NCBI GenBank assembly: GCA_030684395.1
Contig: JAUXTT010000019.1
Coordinates: 62,001-126,000, forward strand
Length of the DNA stretch: 64,000 bases
Origin: Bacteroidota bacterium
GTDB taxonomy: Bacteria > Bacteroidota > Bacteroidia > B-17B0 > Aurantibacillaceae
Direction of reading: 5' to 3'
The translations under genes and the position numbers were made by a program. Each line of letters starts with the position of its first letter. The first letter of the stretch is position 1. Positions 51,802-61,251 of this stretch are shown here, piece after piece. Under the pieces are notes generated by a model that had not been told where the DNA came from, did no database searches, and was given only the letters and a program-made list of their open reading frames with translations.

Positions 51802-54225
51802 TTAATAAATCTTTGGATACTTTGTTGGTTCTGCCTCACTAATCAAATTATATACCAAATCAAATACATCATCAGGATTTGGTTTACTGAAATAATCCCC
51901 GTCGCTGCCATAAGCAGGTCGGTGCTCTCGCGCAGAAAGAGTTAAGGGAGCAGAATCTAAATACTTATAAGCTCCTTGTTCTTCAACAATTTTTTGCATC
52001 ATATAAGCACTGGCACCACCGGGTACATCTTCATCCAAAAATAGGACGCGATTGGTTTTCTTTATCGATTCAACGATGGAGTGGTTAATATCAAAAGGTA
52101 ACAAAGTTTGTACATCAATCAATTCAACACTAATGCCTGTTTCATTCAGCATTTTAATTGCGTCCTGAGCTATGCGCACACATGAGCCATAGGTAACTAT
52201 AGTAATATCGTTTCCTTCGCTCAATATTTCGGGTATACCTAGTGGGGTAGAGAATTCACCAAAGTTAGCGGGTATCTGTTCTTTTAAACGATAAGCATTT
52301 AGTGGTTCAATTATCAGAGCTGGTTCATCAGCTTTTAATAAGGTATTATAAAAACCTGCAGCCTGTGTCATATTACGTGGCACACAAACGTGAATTCCCC
52401 TGCAGGCGTGAACTATCATTCCCATAGGAGAGCCGCTATGCCAGATGCCTTCTAAGCGATGTCCGCGTGTACGAATAATTACCGGGGCTTTTTGAAATCC
52501 TTTGGTACGGTACTGAACGGTTGCTAAATCATCACTCATTATTTGGAGTGCGTACAACAAATAATCCAGGTACTGAATCTCAGCTATCGGGCGCAAACCA
52601 CGCATGGATAAACCAATAGCTTGCCCCATAATGGTAGCCTCACGAATACCTGTATCAAATACTCGGTGTTCTCCATACTTAGTTTGTAATCCTTCTAATC
52701 CCTGGTTTACTCCACCAATTTTTCCTGAGTCTTCTCCGAAAATCAACGTTTCCGGATATTTGGCCAATATTTTATCAAAGTTGTCGCGTAATATTTCCCT
52801 TCCATCACAGTGTTTCACTTCTGAATCATAAGTAACAGGAACAGCCGGAATGTTAAATACGGTTTGAGAAGACTGAGAATGCAGATATGAGCTGTAACGA
52901 TCAAAGTTGGCCTCACGTGAAGCACTTAACCAGTTTGTTAATTTTGTTCTTGCCGGGCTATTTTCATTTCTTACTAAACGTAAGGCTTTTTTAACAGCTA
53001 TATGAAGGTCTTTTCTGATAGGTTCAATAGCTGAAGTAAGATCGTTTCTTGTTTTTTGAATGAATGCCTGTGCATCACTTGAAGCTGCTAACTCATCCAA
53101 TAATCCTACTACTTCATTCAATTCATTTTTAATGGGAGTGCTTACGGCAGTCCATGCAGCATTTTTTGCATCACGTACTGCTTTTTTTGCATCTTCCTCC
53201 ATTTTATCCAACTCTTCTACAGTAGCTATAGTGTTTTCTATAATGAACTCGCGCATTTTTTTTACGCAGTCAAAATCCAATTCCCACTGCAAACGTTCTT
53301 TTGATTTATAACGCTCATGTGAACCTGATGTACTGTGACCTTGAGGCTGAGTAACTTCTTCTACGTGAACTAAAACAGGAACGTGTTCTTCTCGGCAAAC
53401 CTTTGCTGCTTTCTCATATGTTTCACACAAATGTGCGTAATCCCAACCTTTTGTTTTAAAAATTTCAAAACCTTTACCACTTTCGTCCCTCTGAAAACCT
53501 TTTAAAATTTCAGAAATACTTTCTTTAGTAGTTTGGATTTTTTTTGGAACAGAAATTCCGTGTCCGTCATCCCAAACACTCATCAACATAGGAACCTGCA
53601 ATACGCCGGCAGCATTAATGGTTTCCCAGAACAAACCTTCGGAAGTGCTAGCGTCACCAATAGTACCAAAAGCAATTTCATTCCCTTTGTTAGAGAACCT
53701 GGCAAAAGCATCGTTGTGCAGATCTTTATTTATTTTATAAAAATGGGAAGCATAAGCTAAACCTAACAGTCGGGGCATTTGACCTGCTGTGGGTGAAATA
53801 TCAGGAGAGGAATTTTTTTGTTTAGTTAAATCTCTCCAGCTTCCATCAGGATTTAAGCTGCGTGTTCCAAAATGCCCGCCCATTTGACGACCGGCACTCA
53901 TTGGTTCTTCTTCCTGATTAGTATTTGCATATAATCCTGAAAACCATTGTTGAATAGTAAGCGCGCCGATAGCAAACATAAAGGTTTGGTCGCGGTAATA
54001 TCCACTTCTGAAATCACCTTCTTTAAAAACCTTTGACATTGCTACCTGGGCCAATTCTTTTCCGTCTCCGAAAATTCCGAATTTAGCTTTACCGGTTAGT
54101 ACTTCTTTTCTTCCTAATAAACTAGTTTGACGGCTTTCGTTGATTAATCTGAAATCGTTTAGCACAATTTTTTTAAATTCATCAAAACTCAATCCGCTCT
54201 TTGTTTTTTGCGCCTCGTTGCTCAT
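51802..54225 (-). CDS. Fused 2-oxo acid (2-oxoisovalerate-type) dehydrogenase E1 alpha-beta
   Basis: This 807-residue protein joins both E1 subunits of a branched-chain 2-oxo acid dehydrogenase-type complex, which decarboxylates a 2-oxo acid on thiamine diphosphate. The alpha part (about 1-340) has RQMGGHFG and GDASTSEGLFWETINAAG, the TPP-binding motif with Ala in place of the second Gly. A helical linker (about 340-450) follows. The beta part (about 450-807) has GEDSGKIGGVNQGLEGL, HSGSPMGMIVHACRGI and LFLDEDVPGGASAYM. Fused E1 proteins are usual in Bacteroidota. No E2 or E3 gene is in the window. The DUF4468 gene follows by 14 bases. Confidence 0.9.
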   Translation of the reverse strand: MSNEAQKTKSGLSFDEFKKIVLNDFRLINESRQTSLLGRKEVLTGKAKFGIFGDGKELAQVAMSKVFKEGDFRSGYYRDQTFMFAIGALTIQQWFSGLYANTNQEEEPMSAGRQMGGHFGTRSLNPDGSWRDLTKQKNSSPDISPTAGQMPRLLGLAYASHFYKINKDLHNDAFARFSNKGNEIAFGTIGDASTSEGLFWETINAAGVLQVPMLMSVWDDGHGISVPKKIQTTKESISEILKGFQRDESGKGFEIFKTKGWDYAHLCETYEKAAKVCREEHVPVLVHVEEVTQPQGHSTSGSHERYKSKERLQWELDFDCVKKMREFIIENTIATVEELDKMEEDAKKAVRDAKNAAWTAVSTPIKNELNEVVGLLDELAASSDAQAFIQKTRNDLTSAIEPIRKDLHIAVKKALRLVRNENSPARTKLTNWLSASREANFDRYSSYLHSQSSQTVFNIPAVPVTYDSEVKHCDGREILRDNFDKILAKYPETLIFGEDSGKIGGVNQGLEGLQTKYGEHRVFDTGIREATIMGQAIGLSMRGLRPIAEIQYLDYLLYALQIMSDDLATVQYRTKGFQKAPVIIRTRGHRLEGIWHSGSPMGMIVHACRGIHVCVPRNMTQAAGFYNTLLKADEPALIIEPLNAYRLKEQIPANFGEFSTPLGIPEILSEGNDITIVTYGSCVRIAQDAIKMLNETGISVELIDVQTLLPFDINHSIVESIKKTNRVLFLDEDVPGGASAYMMQKIVEEQGAYKYLDSAPLTLSAREHRPAYGSDGDYFSKPNPDDVFDLVYNLISEAEPTKYPKIY

Positions 54226-54419
54226 TTCCTTCTATAAAAAATTACAAATTACCTTATCCCACAAATATAATCGATATTTTGATTTGGAGAAACAGAAAAA
54301 GCAGCCTTTTTGGTTTTTATTTAGAACTCCTCTTTAGTAGATAAAATGGCATCGAATTGGCTTTGGGAAATAGTTCCGAACTAAAAATGTTAACTTTACT
54401 CTTCCTTATCCATCTATAA

Positions 54420-57400
54420 ATGAAAAAGAATTCTTTTTATAAATTATACCTGAGTCTTTTGATGTTATTCGTATTTGTAAAAGCTCAGTCCCAATTATCG
54501 GATATTAAGATTATTGTGCCAAAAGACATTGGTTATTCTTATAATGATTTTCTGCAGTATTTCCCGGACGAAAAACATTTTGTAACCAGCGGAAATGGAA
54601 TATCTGTTTTTAATACTGAAACATTTGAATTGATTGATGAATATGACCTTCAGTTTGGATCGAAAAATTTATCCATTAGCCCGGATGGAAAATATATTTT
54701 GGTTTCCGCTAACACAAATCTGATGCTGTTTACTTTTGAGAACCAGAAATTAAATTTGATTTCCACCATAACTACGGGAGAATTGTTGAAAGGGATAGAG
54801 GGAGCAGAATATTACTCATCCATGCCTTTAAGTGGAGCATTTTTTATTAATAAGGGTTATGAGATCTATGCTTGCGTAGGGCGTTTTTCTTTGGTTTATG
54901 ATATTGAAAAGAAGACTCTGGTTCGTTCGTATAATTTGCCTATTGCCGCGAGCATAATGTCAGCAGCGTTTTTGCCAAAGAATAATGAAGTTATTTATAG
55001 TTCAACGGAAGGTGAAATATCGAGTGTATCTAAACAATCGGTTAACGATCTTTCTCAGATTAAAGTTATTGTTAAGGAAAAGGCAATGGTTTATAAAATG
55101 AAAATGTGCGATTCTTTAGCTATGTGTTTTGCGACAGATAAATATTTTGTTTTAAATAGTGAAACAGGAAAAATACTTCATGAAGTTACTTTACCGATAG
55201 TTCAAACTCCGGGTTTAGACAAGAAATCTCAGGAAATTGCGAATAAAAGATCACCTATTACGAATCCGGATGGGGCAAATTTTAAGTCGGATGAATACAT
55301 AATGGATATTGACTATTTAAGGACTGAGAATGCCTTGGTTTATGCCACTTCCAAAGAAGTAAAGTTTTATGATCTTAATACCAAAAAGGTCACAAAACGT
55401 CTCAAAGGAATTTTTATGAATATGAAAATTTCTCCTAAAGGAACCAGGATGGTTACAAATGGTTACTTGTTTTATAAAGCTATGAGAATTTATAATCCCA
55501 AGGATATGAGTTTGATTGCAGAAAGAACGACTATGGGAAATCCTGTTTATTCGGCCAATATAAGCCCAAACAAAAAATGGCTTTACACTAACGGAAGTAA
55601 TGCGGGTTATATCTGGAACCTTAGCAATTTTACAAAGCATACGGAAATAAAGGACCTTTCAGGCAAGGACTCGTCATTTATTATGAGCGTTTATTTTTTG
55701 AATGATTCTGAAGTAGTAGTTAATTCTGGTTTAAGTTTCTCCCACCTGAATTTGTTCATTTATAATTTCCTCAAAAAGGAAGTGGTTACAGTGATAAAAA
55801 AGGATGTTTACGCTATCGGTTCCGGATTTATGAATGGTGAGTTTTATTATGCGGATTACGGTCACTTATACATCGTGAACCTGAAAACCAAAAAGGAAGA
55901 GAAATACGATGGTTTGTTTTCGTTGGCAGCAGTACCTTCTTACCAAATAATCAACTTTACCGACAATTTAGTATTTGTTCCGGGAACCGGGAAGTTTAGT
56001 GTAATCAATAGAAAAACGAAAGCATTGATTTATGAAAGTACTACCTGGAGTGTAAATTCAAAGGTTCTTTTCAGTAATGATGGGAGGTTTTTGTTTACCC
56101 CTGCTCAGATTACCAAGAAACAGGTAATGAATGGTTATGAGTATGATGCACCCGTAAACGCTATTGTAAAAGTAGATCTGGAAAGTAAGAAGGTTGTGAA
56201 TGATTACGCCAATACTTTTTTTCCCTATGATTTTAAATTAAAAGATAATGGTAGCACTATTGGTATTTGGTATGTGAAATACGATATGGCAAATTATAAG
56301 CCCAATGAAAATGAGAATATGTACACCGAGTACGATGTAAACAGTGCTGCTGTTAAATACAATAAAGTTATGGATGTTACGGCGAGTATGATGCCTTTCC
56401 ATTTCACCAGCGATTCAGGCAAATACTTTTGTTTGTCGGCAGTGTATGATGATTATATAAAAATATTTGATGCGAAAGGTGAATTGGTTATTGATTTGAA
56501 AGGGAGCGGGCTTTCTAATCCACGTTGTTTTTTTATAGAAGAAAAAGATCTGCTAATAGTTACTTCTACTTTCAACTCAATGGCAACTTTTGTTGACCTG
56601 AAGAAGAAAAAAATAATGGGGCAACTGGCAAATGCGGAGAAAGATCAGTTCTTTTTGATCAGTTCCGATCTACATTATTTAGGATCAAAAGAATTCGTTA
56701 AAAACATTCGTTTCAAATACAAAAATGAAATGTATGGTTTTGAACAGTTCGATGCGTATTTGAACCAACCGCATCAGGTATTACGTGCATTTAACTGCAG
56801 CGACAGTGCATTGATAAAAGCCTATGAAAAGGCATACAATAAACGTTTGAAGGTTCTTGGCATTAAACCGGGAACAAAAGTAAATTTTGCTTCTCTTCCT
56901 AATTTCCATCAGGTAAAAATGCTGGAAGAAAAAGCAGGTGTAGTTGGTTTTGCGATCAGTGCAAACAAAGGGGCTAATAAATTAAAAACACTAAAGGTTA
57001 TTAATAATGGTAGTTTGATTTTAACAGAAGCCATTCCTGCCGATAAAGCAGATCATTTAGAAAAATCATACAGTTTTGAAACTTCTTCGGGTATCAATCG
57101 ATTTGAATTTGTGGTAGTAGATGAATTGGGATTAGAGAGTCCACATATAACACGCTTTTATAATAACACCAATATTGTAAAACCTAATTTGTTTATAGCC
57201 GTTATTGCAAGTGAGAAGTTCAAGAATACGGATTTTGATCTTACCTATGCCGTGAAAGATGCAACAGATATGGCGAATACTATGGCCAATTCAAAATCGT
57301 TCAATAAGGTCAATGTAAAAAAAATCTTCAATAAATCCTTTGCTACTGACTCAATTACTGATTTGAAAAAATTCTTTGAGCCGGCAGGGGTGAATGATGT

Positions 57401-57983
57401 AGTAATGATCTTCTTTGCCGGACATGGTTTCCTTGATGGAGATTTTAGTTATTACTTCCCGACATATTATACCGATTTTGATCATCCGAATGTTAATTCA
57501 GTTTCGTATAATACTTTCGAAAAACTGTTGAAAGAAGTAAAACCATTACGTAAGTTGATGTTTATTGATGCCTGTTTCAGCGGTGAAGTAGATAAGGATG
57601 ATCTATATTTTAAAGAAGAAACAAAAGATAAAGATACTACACGCTCCATTCGATCATCATCCGCCGTATTTGCTCAAAGTACTGCATTGGAAATGTCGAA
57701 GACGGTTTTCTCTGATCTTCGCCAATCATCGGGAGCAACAATTATTTCTTCTGCCGGAGGAACAGAAGCCGCGCTGGAAGGAGCAAAATGGAACAACGGA
57801 TTATTCACTCATTGTTTGTTAGACGGAATGGCAAATATGAAAGCGGATTACAATCAGGATGGGACAATCTCTTTATCTGAACTACAGAAATTTGTAGCGG
57901 AGGAGGTGCATAAACTTTCAGGAGGGAAGCAGATGCCTACGTACAGGTTGGAGAATACGGTGTTGGATTATGAGTTGTGGTAA
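54420..57983 (+). CDS. WD40-like propeller protein with C-terminal caspase-like peptidase
   Basis: This 1187-residue secreted protein has a signal peptide (residues 1-25), two or more beta-propeller regions with WD-type strands such as NLSISPDGKYILVSANTNL, MKISPKGTRMVTNG and ANISPNKKWLYTNG (about 30-720), and a C14 caspase-like domain (about 920-1187). The catalytic pair is His1002 in FFAGHGF and Cys1052 in IDACFSG. An EF-hand-like loop DYNQDGTISLSE (1143-1154) lies near the end and could bind calcium. Caspase-type proteins with propellers are known in Bacteroidota and cyanobacteria, but here the signal peptide puts the caspase outside the cytoplasm. Substrate unknown. Confidence 0.85.
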   Translation: MKKNSFYKLYLSLLMLFVFVKAQSQLSDIKIIVPKDIGYSYNDFLQYFPDEKHFVTSGNGISVFNTETFELIDEYDLQFGSKNLSISPDGKYILVSANTNLMLFTFENQKLNLISTITTGELLKGIEGAEYYSSMPLSGAFFINKGYEIYACVGRFSLVYDIEKKTLVRSYNLPIAASIMSAAFLPKNNEVIYSSTEGEISSVSKQSVNDLSQIKVIVKEKAMVYKMKMCDSLAMCFATDKYFVLNSETGKILHEVTLPIVQTPGLDKKSQEIANKRSPITNPDGANFKSDEYIMDIDYLRTENALVYATSKEVKFYDLNTKKVTKRLKGIFMNMKISPKGTRMVTNGYLFYKAMRIYNPKDMSLIAERTTMGNPVYSANISPNKKWLYTNGSNAGYIWNLSNFTKHTEIKDLSGKDSSFIMSVYFLNDSEVVVNSGLSFSHLNLFIYNFLKKEVVTVIKKDVYAIGSGFMNGEFYYADYGHLYIVNLKTKKEEKYDGLFSLAAVPSYQIINFTDNLVFVPGTGKFSVINRKTKALIYESTTWSVNSKVLFSNDGRFLFTPAQITKKQVMNGYEYDAPVNAIVKVDLESKKVVNDYANTFFPYDFKLKDNGSTIGIWYVKYDMANYKPNENENMYTEYDVNSAAVKYNKVMDVTASMMPFHFTSDSGKYFCLSAVYDDYIKIFDAKGELVIDLKGSGLSNPRCFFIEEKDLLIVTSTFNSMATFVDLKKKKIMGQLANAEKDQFFLISSDLHYLGSKEFVKNIRFKYKNEMYGFEQFDAYLNQPHQVLRAFNCSDSALIKAYEKAYNKRLKVLGIKPGTKVNFASLPNFHQVKMLEEKAGVVGFAISANKGANKLKTLKVINNGSLILTEAIPADKADHLEKSYSFETSSGINRFEFVVVDELGLESPHITRFYNNTNIVKPNLFIAVIASEKFKNTDFDLTYAVKDATDMANTMANSKSFNKVNVKKIFNKSFATDSITDLKKFFEPAGVNDVVMIFFAGHGFLDGDFSYYFPTYYTDFDHPNVNSVSYNTFEKLLKEVKPLRKLMFIDACFSGEVDKDDLYFKEETKDKDTTRSIRSSSAVFAQSTALEMSKTVFSDLRQSSGATIISSAGGTEAALEGAKWNNGLFTHCLLDGMANMKADYNQDGTISLSELQKFVAEEVHKLSGGKQMPTYRLENTVLDYELW

Positions 57984-57989
57984 GCTTTT

Positions 57990-58022
57990 ACCACAGAGGC
58001 ACGGAGAACATAGAGTAGCACT
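57990..58022. repeat. CACAGAG-type dispersed repeat, half copy
   Basis: ACCACAGAGGCACGGAGAAC and the next bases match the left arm of the repeat at 62520-62581. No matching right arm follows. It lies between the caspase gene and the frameshifted TonB-like gene. Confidence 0.6.
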
Positions 58023-58045
58023 GAGTTTATTTGAGTGTGGATTTC

Positions 58046-58458
58046 CTAATTCATGTGAATAGAAATGGGAAGATTAAACCTAACCTTTACTTTTTTTCCT
58101 TCTAATGATCCTGGCTTCCATTTTGGCATTTGTATGAACAGCTCTTCTATTGACTTTGTAAATTCCTGAGTTTTAACGCAAGAACCAGTTTCGGTAAATC
58201 TGGCGGTAGGATTAATAACATTCCCATTTTCGTCCACAATAAAGCCGACCCAGATCTTGTGATAATAGCATGCAGAATCACCTTTTGGATAGATCAAATT
58301 ATTGCTCAGGTATTTCATGAGTTTTGCAGTTCCTCCAGGATATTCGGGCATCTGGTCTACAACTATATAAACTGTGGTATCTTGCTGAGCTTCTTTATAT
58401 TTTGGGTTGATAACATAAGAGAGAAGAAAGTCAGGAGTATGAAGAATGTAGATTTCAT
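58046..58458 (-). pseudogene. TonB C-terminal-like gene with a frameshift
   Basis: The part from 58351 down to 58046 reads MPEYPGGTAKLMKYL, GFIVDENGNVINP and KWKPGSLEGKKVKVRFNLPI, a TonB C-terminal domain. In the same frame the open reading runs back to about 58462, but with no ATG. In the frame one base apart, an ATG at 58458 starts a signal peptide-like segment, MKSTFFILLTFFSLMLSTQN, that ends in a stop (TAG) near the TonB part. A one-base change in the A-rich stretch at about 58391-58406 would join the two, giving a secreted TonB-like protein of about 137 residues. It may be a pseudogene, a sequencing or assembly error, or, less likely, a programmed frameshift. It follows the small OmpA gene by 25 bases. 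Confidence 0.75.
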
Positions 58459-58483
58459 ATTATTAAACGAGAAAAAGCAAGAA

Positions 58484-58960
58484 TTATTTTATCTCCAAAA
58501 TCTTCATTTCACATCTTCTATTGATTGCATGAAGCTCTTCTTTTCTTTCTTTACTTTTTTCTTTTGCAATCTTTGCTTCAGAAATGATTGGTTTGGTTTC
58601 CCCATATCCTTTATTAGCAACTCTTGCGGAGTCTATCCCAAAATCCCTAATTAATGCATGCTTTAGTTCTTCCGATCGTTCATTACTTATAAGTAAATTC
58701 ATTTTTTCAGTTCCTCTGTTATCGGTATGGTTTGAAATTTCAACCACATAGTTTTTATGTGTTTTCAGAAAGTCAGCAATTAGTTTAATAGAATCTTTCT
58801 GCGTTTCAGTAAAAAAATAAGGACCGCAAGTATAAAAAAGAATATTTGGAAGTTTTACTACATCTCCTTTCTGAAATATACTATCCTGAAGCGTTTTGTT
58901 AGCTTGCCCAACACACACAACAGATACAAACAAAAGCATATATAGTATAATTCTCCTCAT
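58484..58960 (-). CDS. Small OmpA-domain protein
   Basis: This 158-residue protein has a signal peptide ending VGQ and an OmpA C-terminal domain with IADFLKTHKNYVVEISNHTDNRGTEKMN, NERSEELKHALI, and RVANKGYGETKPI, but Asn-Arg-Arg-Cys (INRRCEMKI) at the end. It can bind peptidoglycan through the Asp and Arg of HTDNRG and the NRR region. There is no barrel part, so it is probably periplasmic. It is the first gene of a pair with the frameshifted TonB-like gene, 25 bases apart. Confidence 0.85.
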   Translation of the reverse strand: MRRIILYMLLFVSVVCVGQANKTLQDSIFQKGDVVKLPNILFYTCGPYFFTETQKDSIKLIADFLKTHKNYVVEISNHTDNRGTEKMNLLISNERSEELKHALIRDFGIDSARVANKGYGETKPIISEAKIAKEKSKERKEELHAINRRCEMKILEIK

Positions 58961-59007
58961 TATCTTGAGCTATTCAGTCTTACATCTTGCGCCTAACTGT
59001 CTCACGT

Positions 59008-61029
59008 CTATTTCCCTTCAATCATCTTTTCCAACAAAAACATCTCATCTCTTAACCTTGCAGCTTCATTAAAGTCGAGTTCTTTAGCAGATCTCAACAT
59101 AGCTGATTTAATTTGAGTCAATTGTTTTTTGAGTTCGTCTTTGTTCATGTACTGAGTTACAGGGTCGGCTGCAATACTTGTAATGTCTCCATCTACATAT
59201 GCTTTTACTAACTTACCGTTGTATGACACTTCCATGTTCGACATTGGTTTGTCGAGTGCTTTTTTACCAGCCTGAGTTGGTGTTATATTGTGTTTAAAAT
59301 TGTATTCGATCTGTTTTTTTCTTCTGCGTTCGGTTTCTTCTATTGTATACTCCATACTTTTCGTAATCCTGTCAGCATACATAATCACGCGACCATTCAC
59401 ATTACGTGCTGCACGCCCAACAGTTTGTACTAAACTTCTTTCATTACGTAAGAAACCTTCTTTGTCTGCATCAAGGATCGCTACTAAGGAAACCTCAGGT
59501 AAGTCCAATCCTTCACGTAATAAGTTAATTCCTATCAATACATCAAACATTCCTATTCTCAGCTGACGAAGAATTTCAATCCTATCCAAAGTATCTACAT
59601 CCGAGTGAATGTAACGGCAACGCACATTTAATTTTGTTAAGTACTTGGTCAACTCCTCAGCCATACGTTTGGTAAGGGTTGTAACCAATACACGTTCATC
59701 TTTCTCAACCACTTTATGAATTTCATCTAACAGATCATCTACTTGATTGGTGCAAGGTCTAACTTCTATCAATGGATCCAATACTCCTGTAGGACGGATC
59801 AATTGCTCAATGATTACACCTTCACTTTTTTGTAATTCATAATCGGCAGGTGTTGCACTTATGTATACTATTTGGTTAATCAATGTTTCAAATTCTTCAA
59901 ACTTAAGCGGACGGTTATCCAAAGCAGATGGCAAGCGGAAACCATATCCAACAAGGTTTTGTTTTCGGGCTAAGTCACCACCGTACATGGCGCGGATCTG
60001 AGGCATAGTAACATGACTCTCATCCACCAGCATTAAAAAATCTTTAGGAAAATAATCTATTAAACAAAAAGGACGAGATCCTTCAGTCCTTCCGTCAAAA
60101 TAACGGGAGTAATTTTCGATACCGCTGCAATAGCCCAATTCACGCATCATCTCCAGATCGTAATTCACACGCTCTTCTAAACGTTTTGCTTCTAATGGTT
60201 TTCCTGTTTGTTTAAAATATTCAACTTGCTTCACCGTATCCTCCTGTATCATTACCATGGCATTTTGCATGGCATCAGGTCCGGTAACAAAAATGGTTGC
60301 AGGATAAATATTGAAGGAGTTGAATTTCTCCATCATCATTCCCGAAGCCTGATCAAAGGTTTCAATACTTTCGATCTCATCACCAAAAAAACAAACACGA
60401 ACAGAATAATCGGTATAGGCTAAATTGATATCAACAGTGTCGCCTTTCACACGGAAACTGCCTCTACTAAATTCTTCCGTAGTTCTTGAATAAAGTGCCT
60501 GAACGAGTTTATGAAGAAATTTATTGCGGCTGATCAACTGACCAACATCTATGGAAATAATATTTTCTCTGAAAGCAGTTGGATTACCAATACCATAAAT
60601 ACAGGAAACAGAACAAACAACGATCACATCCCGCCTGCCGGATAGGAGGGAAGAGGTCGCGCTCAAACGTAACTTTTCAATTTCGTCATTAATGGCAAGA
60701 TCTTTTTCAATGTATGTATCCGTTGTAGGCAAATATGCTTCAGGTTGGTAATAATCATAATAAGAAACGAAATACTCCACTGCATTGTTCGGGAAGAATT
60801 GCTTTAATTCATTATACAACTGTGCTGCCAATGTCTTATTATGGCTCAATAACAAAGTTGGCTTGTTAACCTGTGCTATCAGGTTGGCGGCGGTAAATGT
60901 TTTCCCCGAGCCGGTAACTCCTAATAAGGTTTGGTGTTTTACTTCGTTGTTAATTCCTTCAACGAGTTGACGAATAGCCTCGGGCTGATCACCGGTAGGC
61001 ACAAATTCTGATATAAGTTCAAATTGCAC
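59008..61029 (-). CDS. uvrB: Excinuclease ABC subunit B
   Basis: This 673-residue UvrB has the Walker A LGVTGSGKTFTAANLI (about 36-51), the beta-hairpin YYDYYQPEAYLP, the VDESHVTMPQIRAMY helicase motif, the HNITPTQAGKKALDK region and a C-terminal UVR motif (LRSAKELDFNEAARLRDEM) that contacts UvrC. It verifies DNA damage in nucleotide excision repair. Length is as expected (about 660-690). The start is a GTG at 61029; it gives the usual front QFELISEFVPTGDQPEAI. It is monocistronic. Confidence 0.97.
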   Translation of the reverse strand: MQFELISEFVPTGDQPEAIRQLVEGINNEVKHQTLLGVTGSGKTFTAANLIAQVNKPTLLLSHNKTLAAQLYNELKQFFPNNAVEYFVSYYDYYQPEAYLPTTDTYIEKDLAINDEIEKLRLSATSSLLSGRRDVIVVCSVSCIYGIGNPTAFRENIISIDVGQLISRNKFLHKLVQALYSRTTEEFSRGSFRVKGDTVDINLAYTDYSVRVCFFGDEIESIETFDQASGMMMEKFNSFNIYPATIFVTGPDAMQNAMVMIQEDTVKQVEYFKQTGKPLEAKRLEERVNYDLEMMRELGYCSGIENYSRYFDGRTEGSRPFCLIDYFPKDFLMLVDESHVTMPQIRAMYGGDLARKQNLVGYGFRLPSALDNRPLKFEEFETLINQIVYISATPADYELQKSEGVIIEQLIRPTGVLDPLIEVRPCTNQVDDLLDEIHKVVEKDERVLVTTLTKRMAEELTKYLTKLNVRCRYIHSDVDTLDRIEILRQLRIGMFDVLIGINLLREGLDLPEVSLVAILDADKEGFLRNERSLVQTVGRAARNVNGRVIMYADRITKSMEYTIEETERRRKKQIEYNFKHNITPTQAGKKALDKPMSNMEVSYNGKLVKAYVDGDITSIAADPVTQYMNKDELKKQLTQIKSAMLRSAKELDFNEAARLRDEMFLLEKMIEGK

Positions 61030-61086
61030 AGGGTAAAGTTAGCTTAGATTTATTGAATAACAAAGTCGATTTGCGCGAAAACTTAA

Positions 61087-61168
61087 CCGCAGATTTATGC
61101 AGATGGCGCGGATAATTTGATTAAAAGGGTAAAAAAATAAAATCTGGGCAATCTTTGAGAATCTGCGG
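61087..61168. repeat. CGCAGAT-type inverted repeat upstream of the fumarylacetoacetase gene
   Basis: CCGCAGATT (61087-61095) is complementary to AATCTGCGG (61160-61168), with GGCGCGGAT between. Similar words occur at 9376-9405. The 222-base gap between uvrB and the fumarylacetoacetase gene holds this element and a weak TAnnTTTG-like TCATTTTG (about 61189) and nothing else seen. Confidence 0.6.
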
Positions 61169-61251
61169 CTGTATTTAAATGCCGCAAAGTCATTTTGCAC
61201 TTGCCATTCTTATCAGCAATGACTAATTTTGAAGTCATCAACAATATAATT

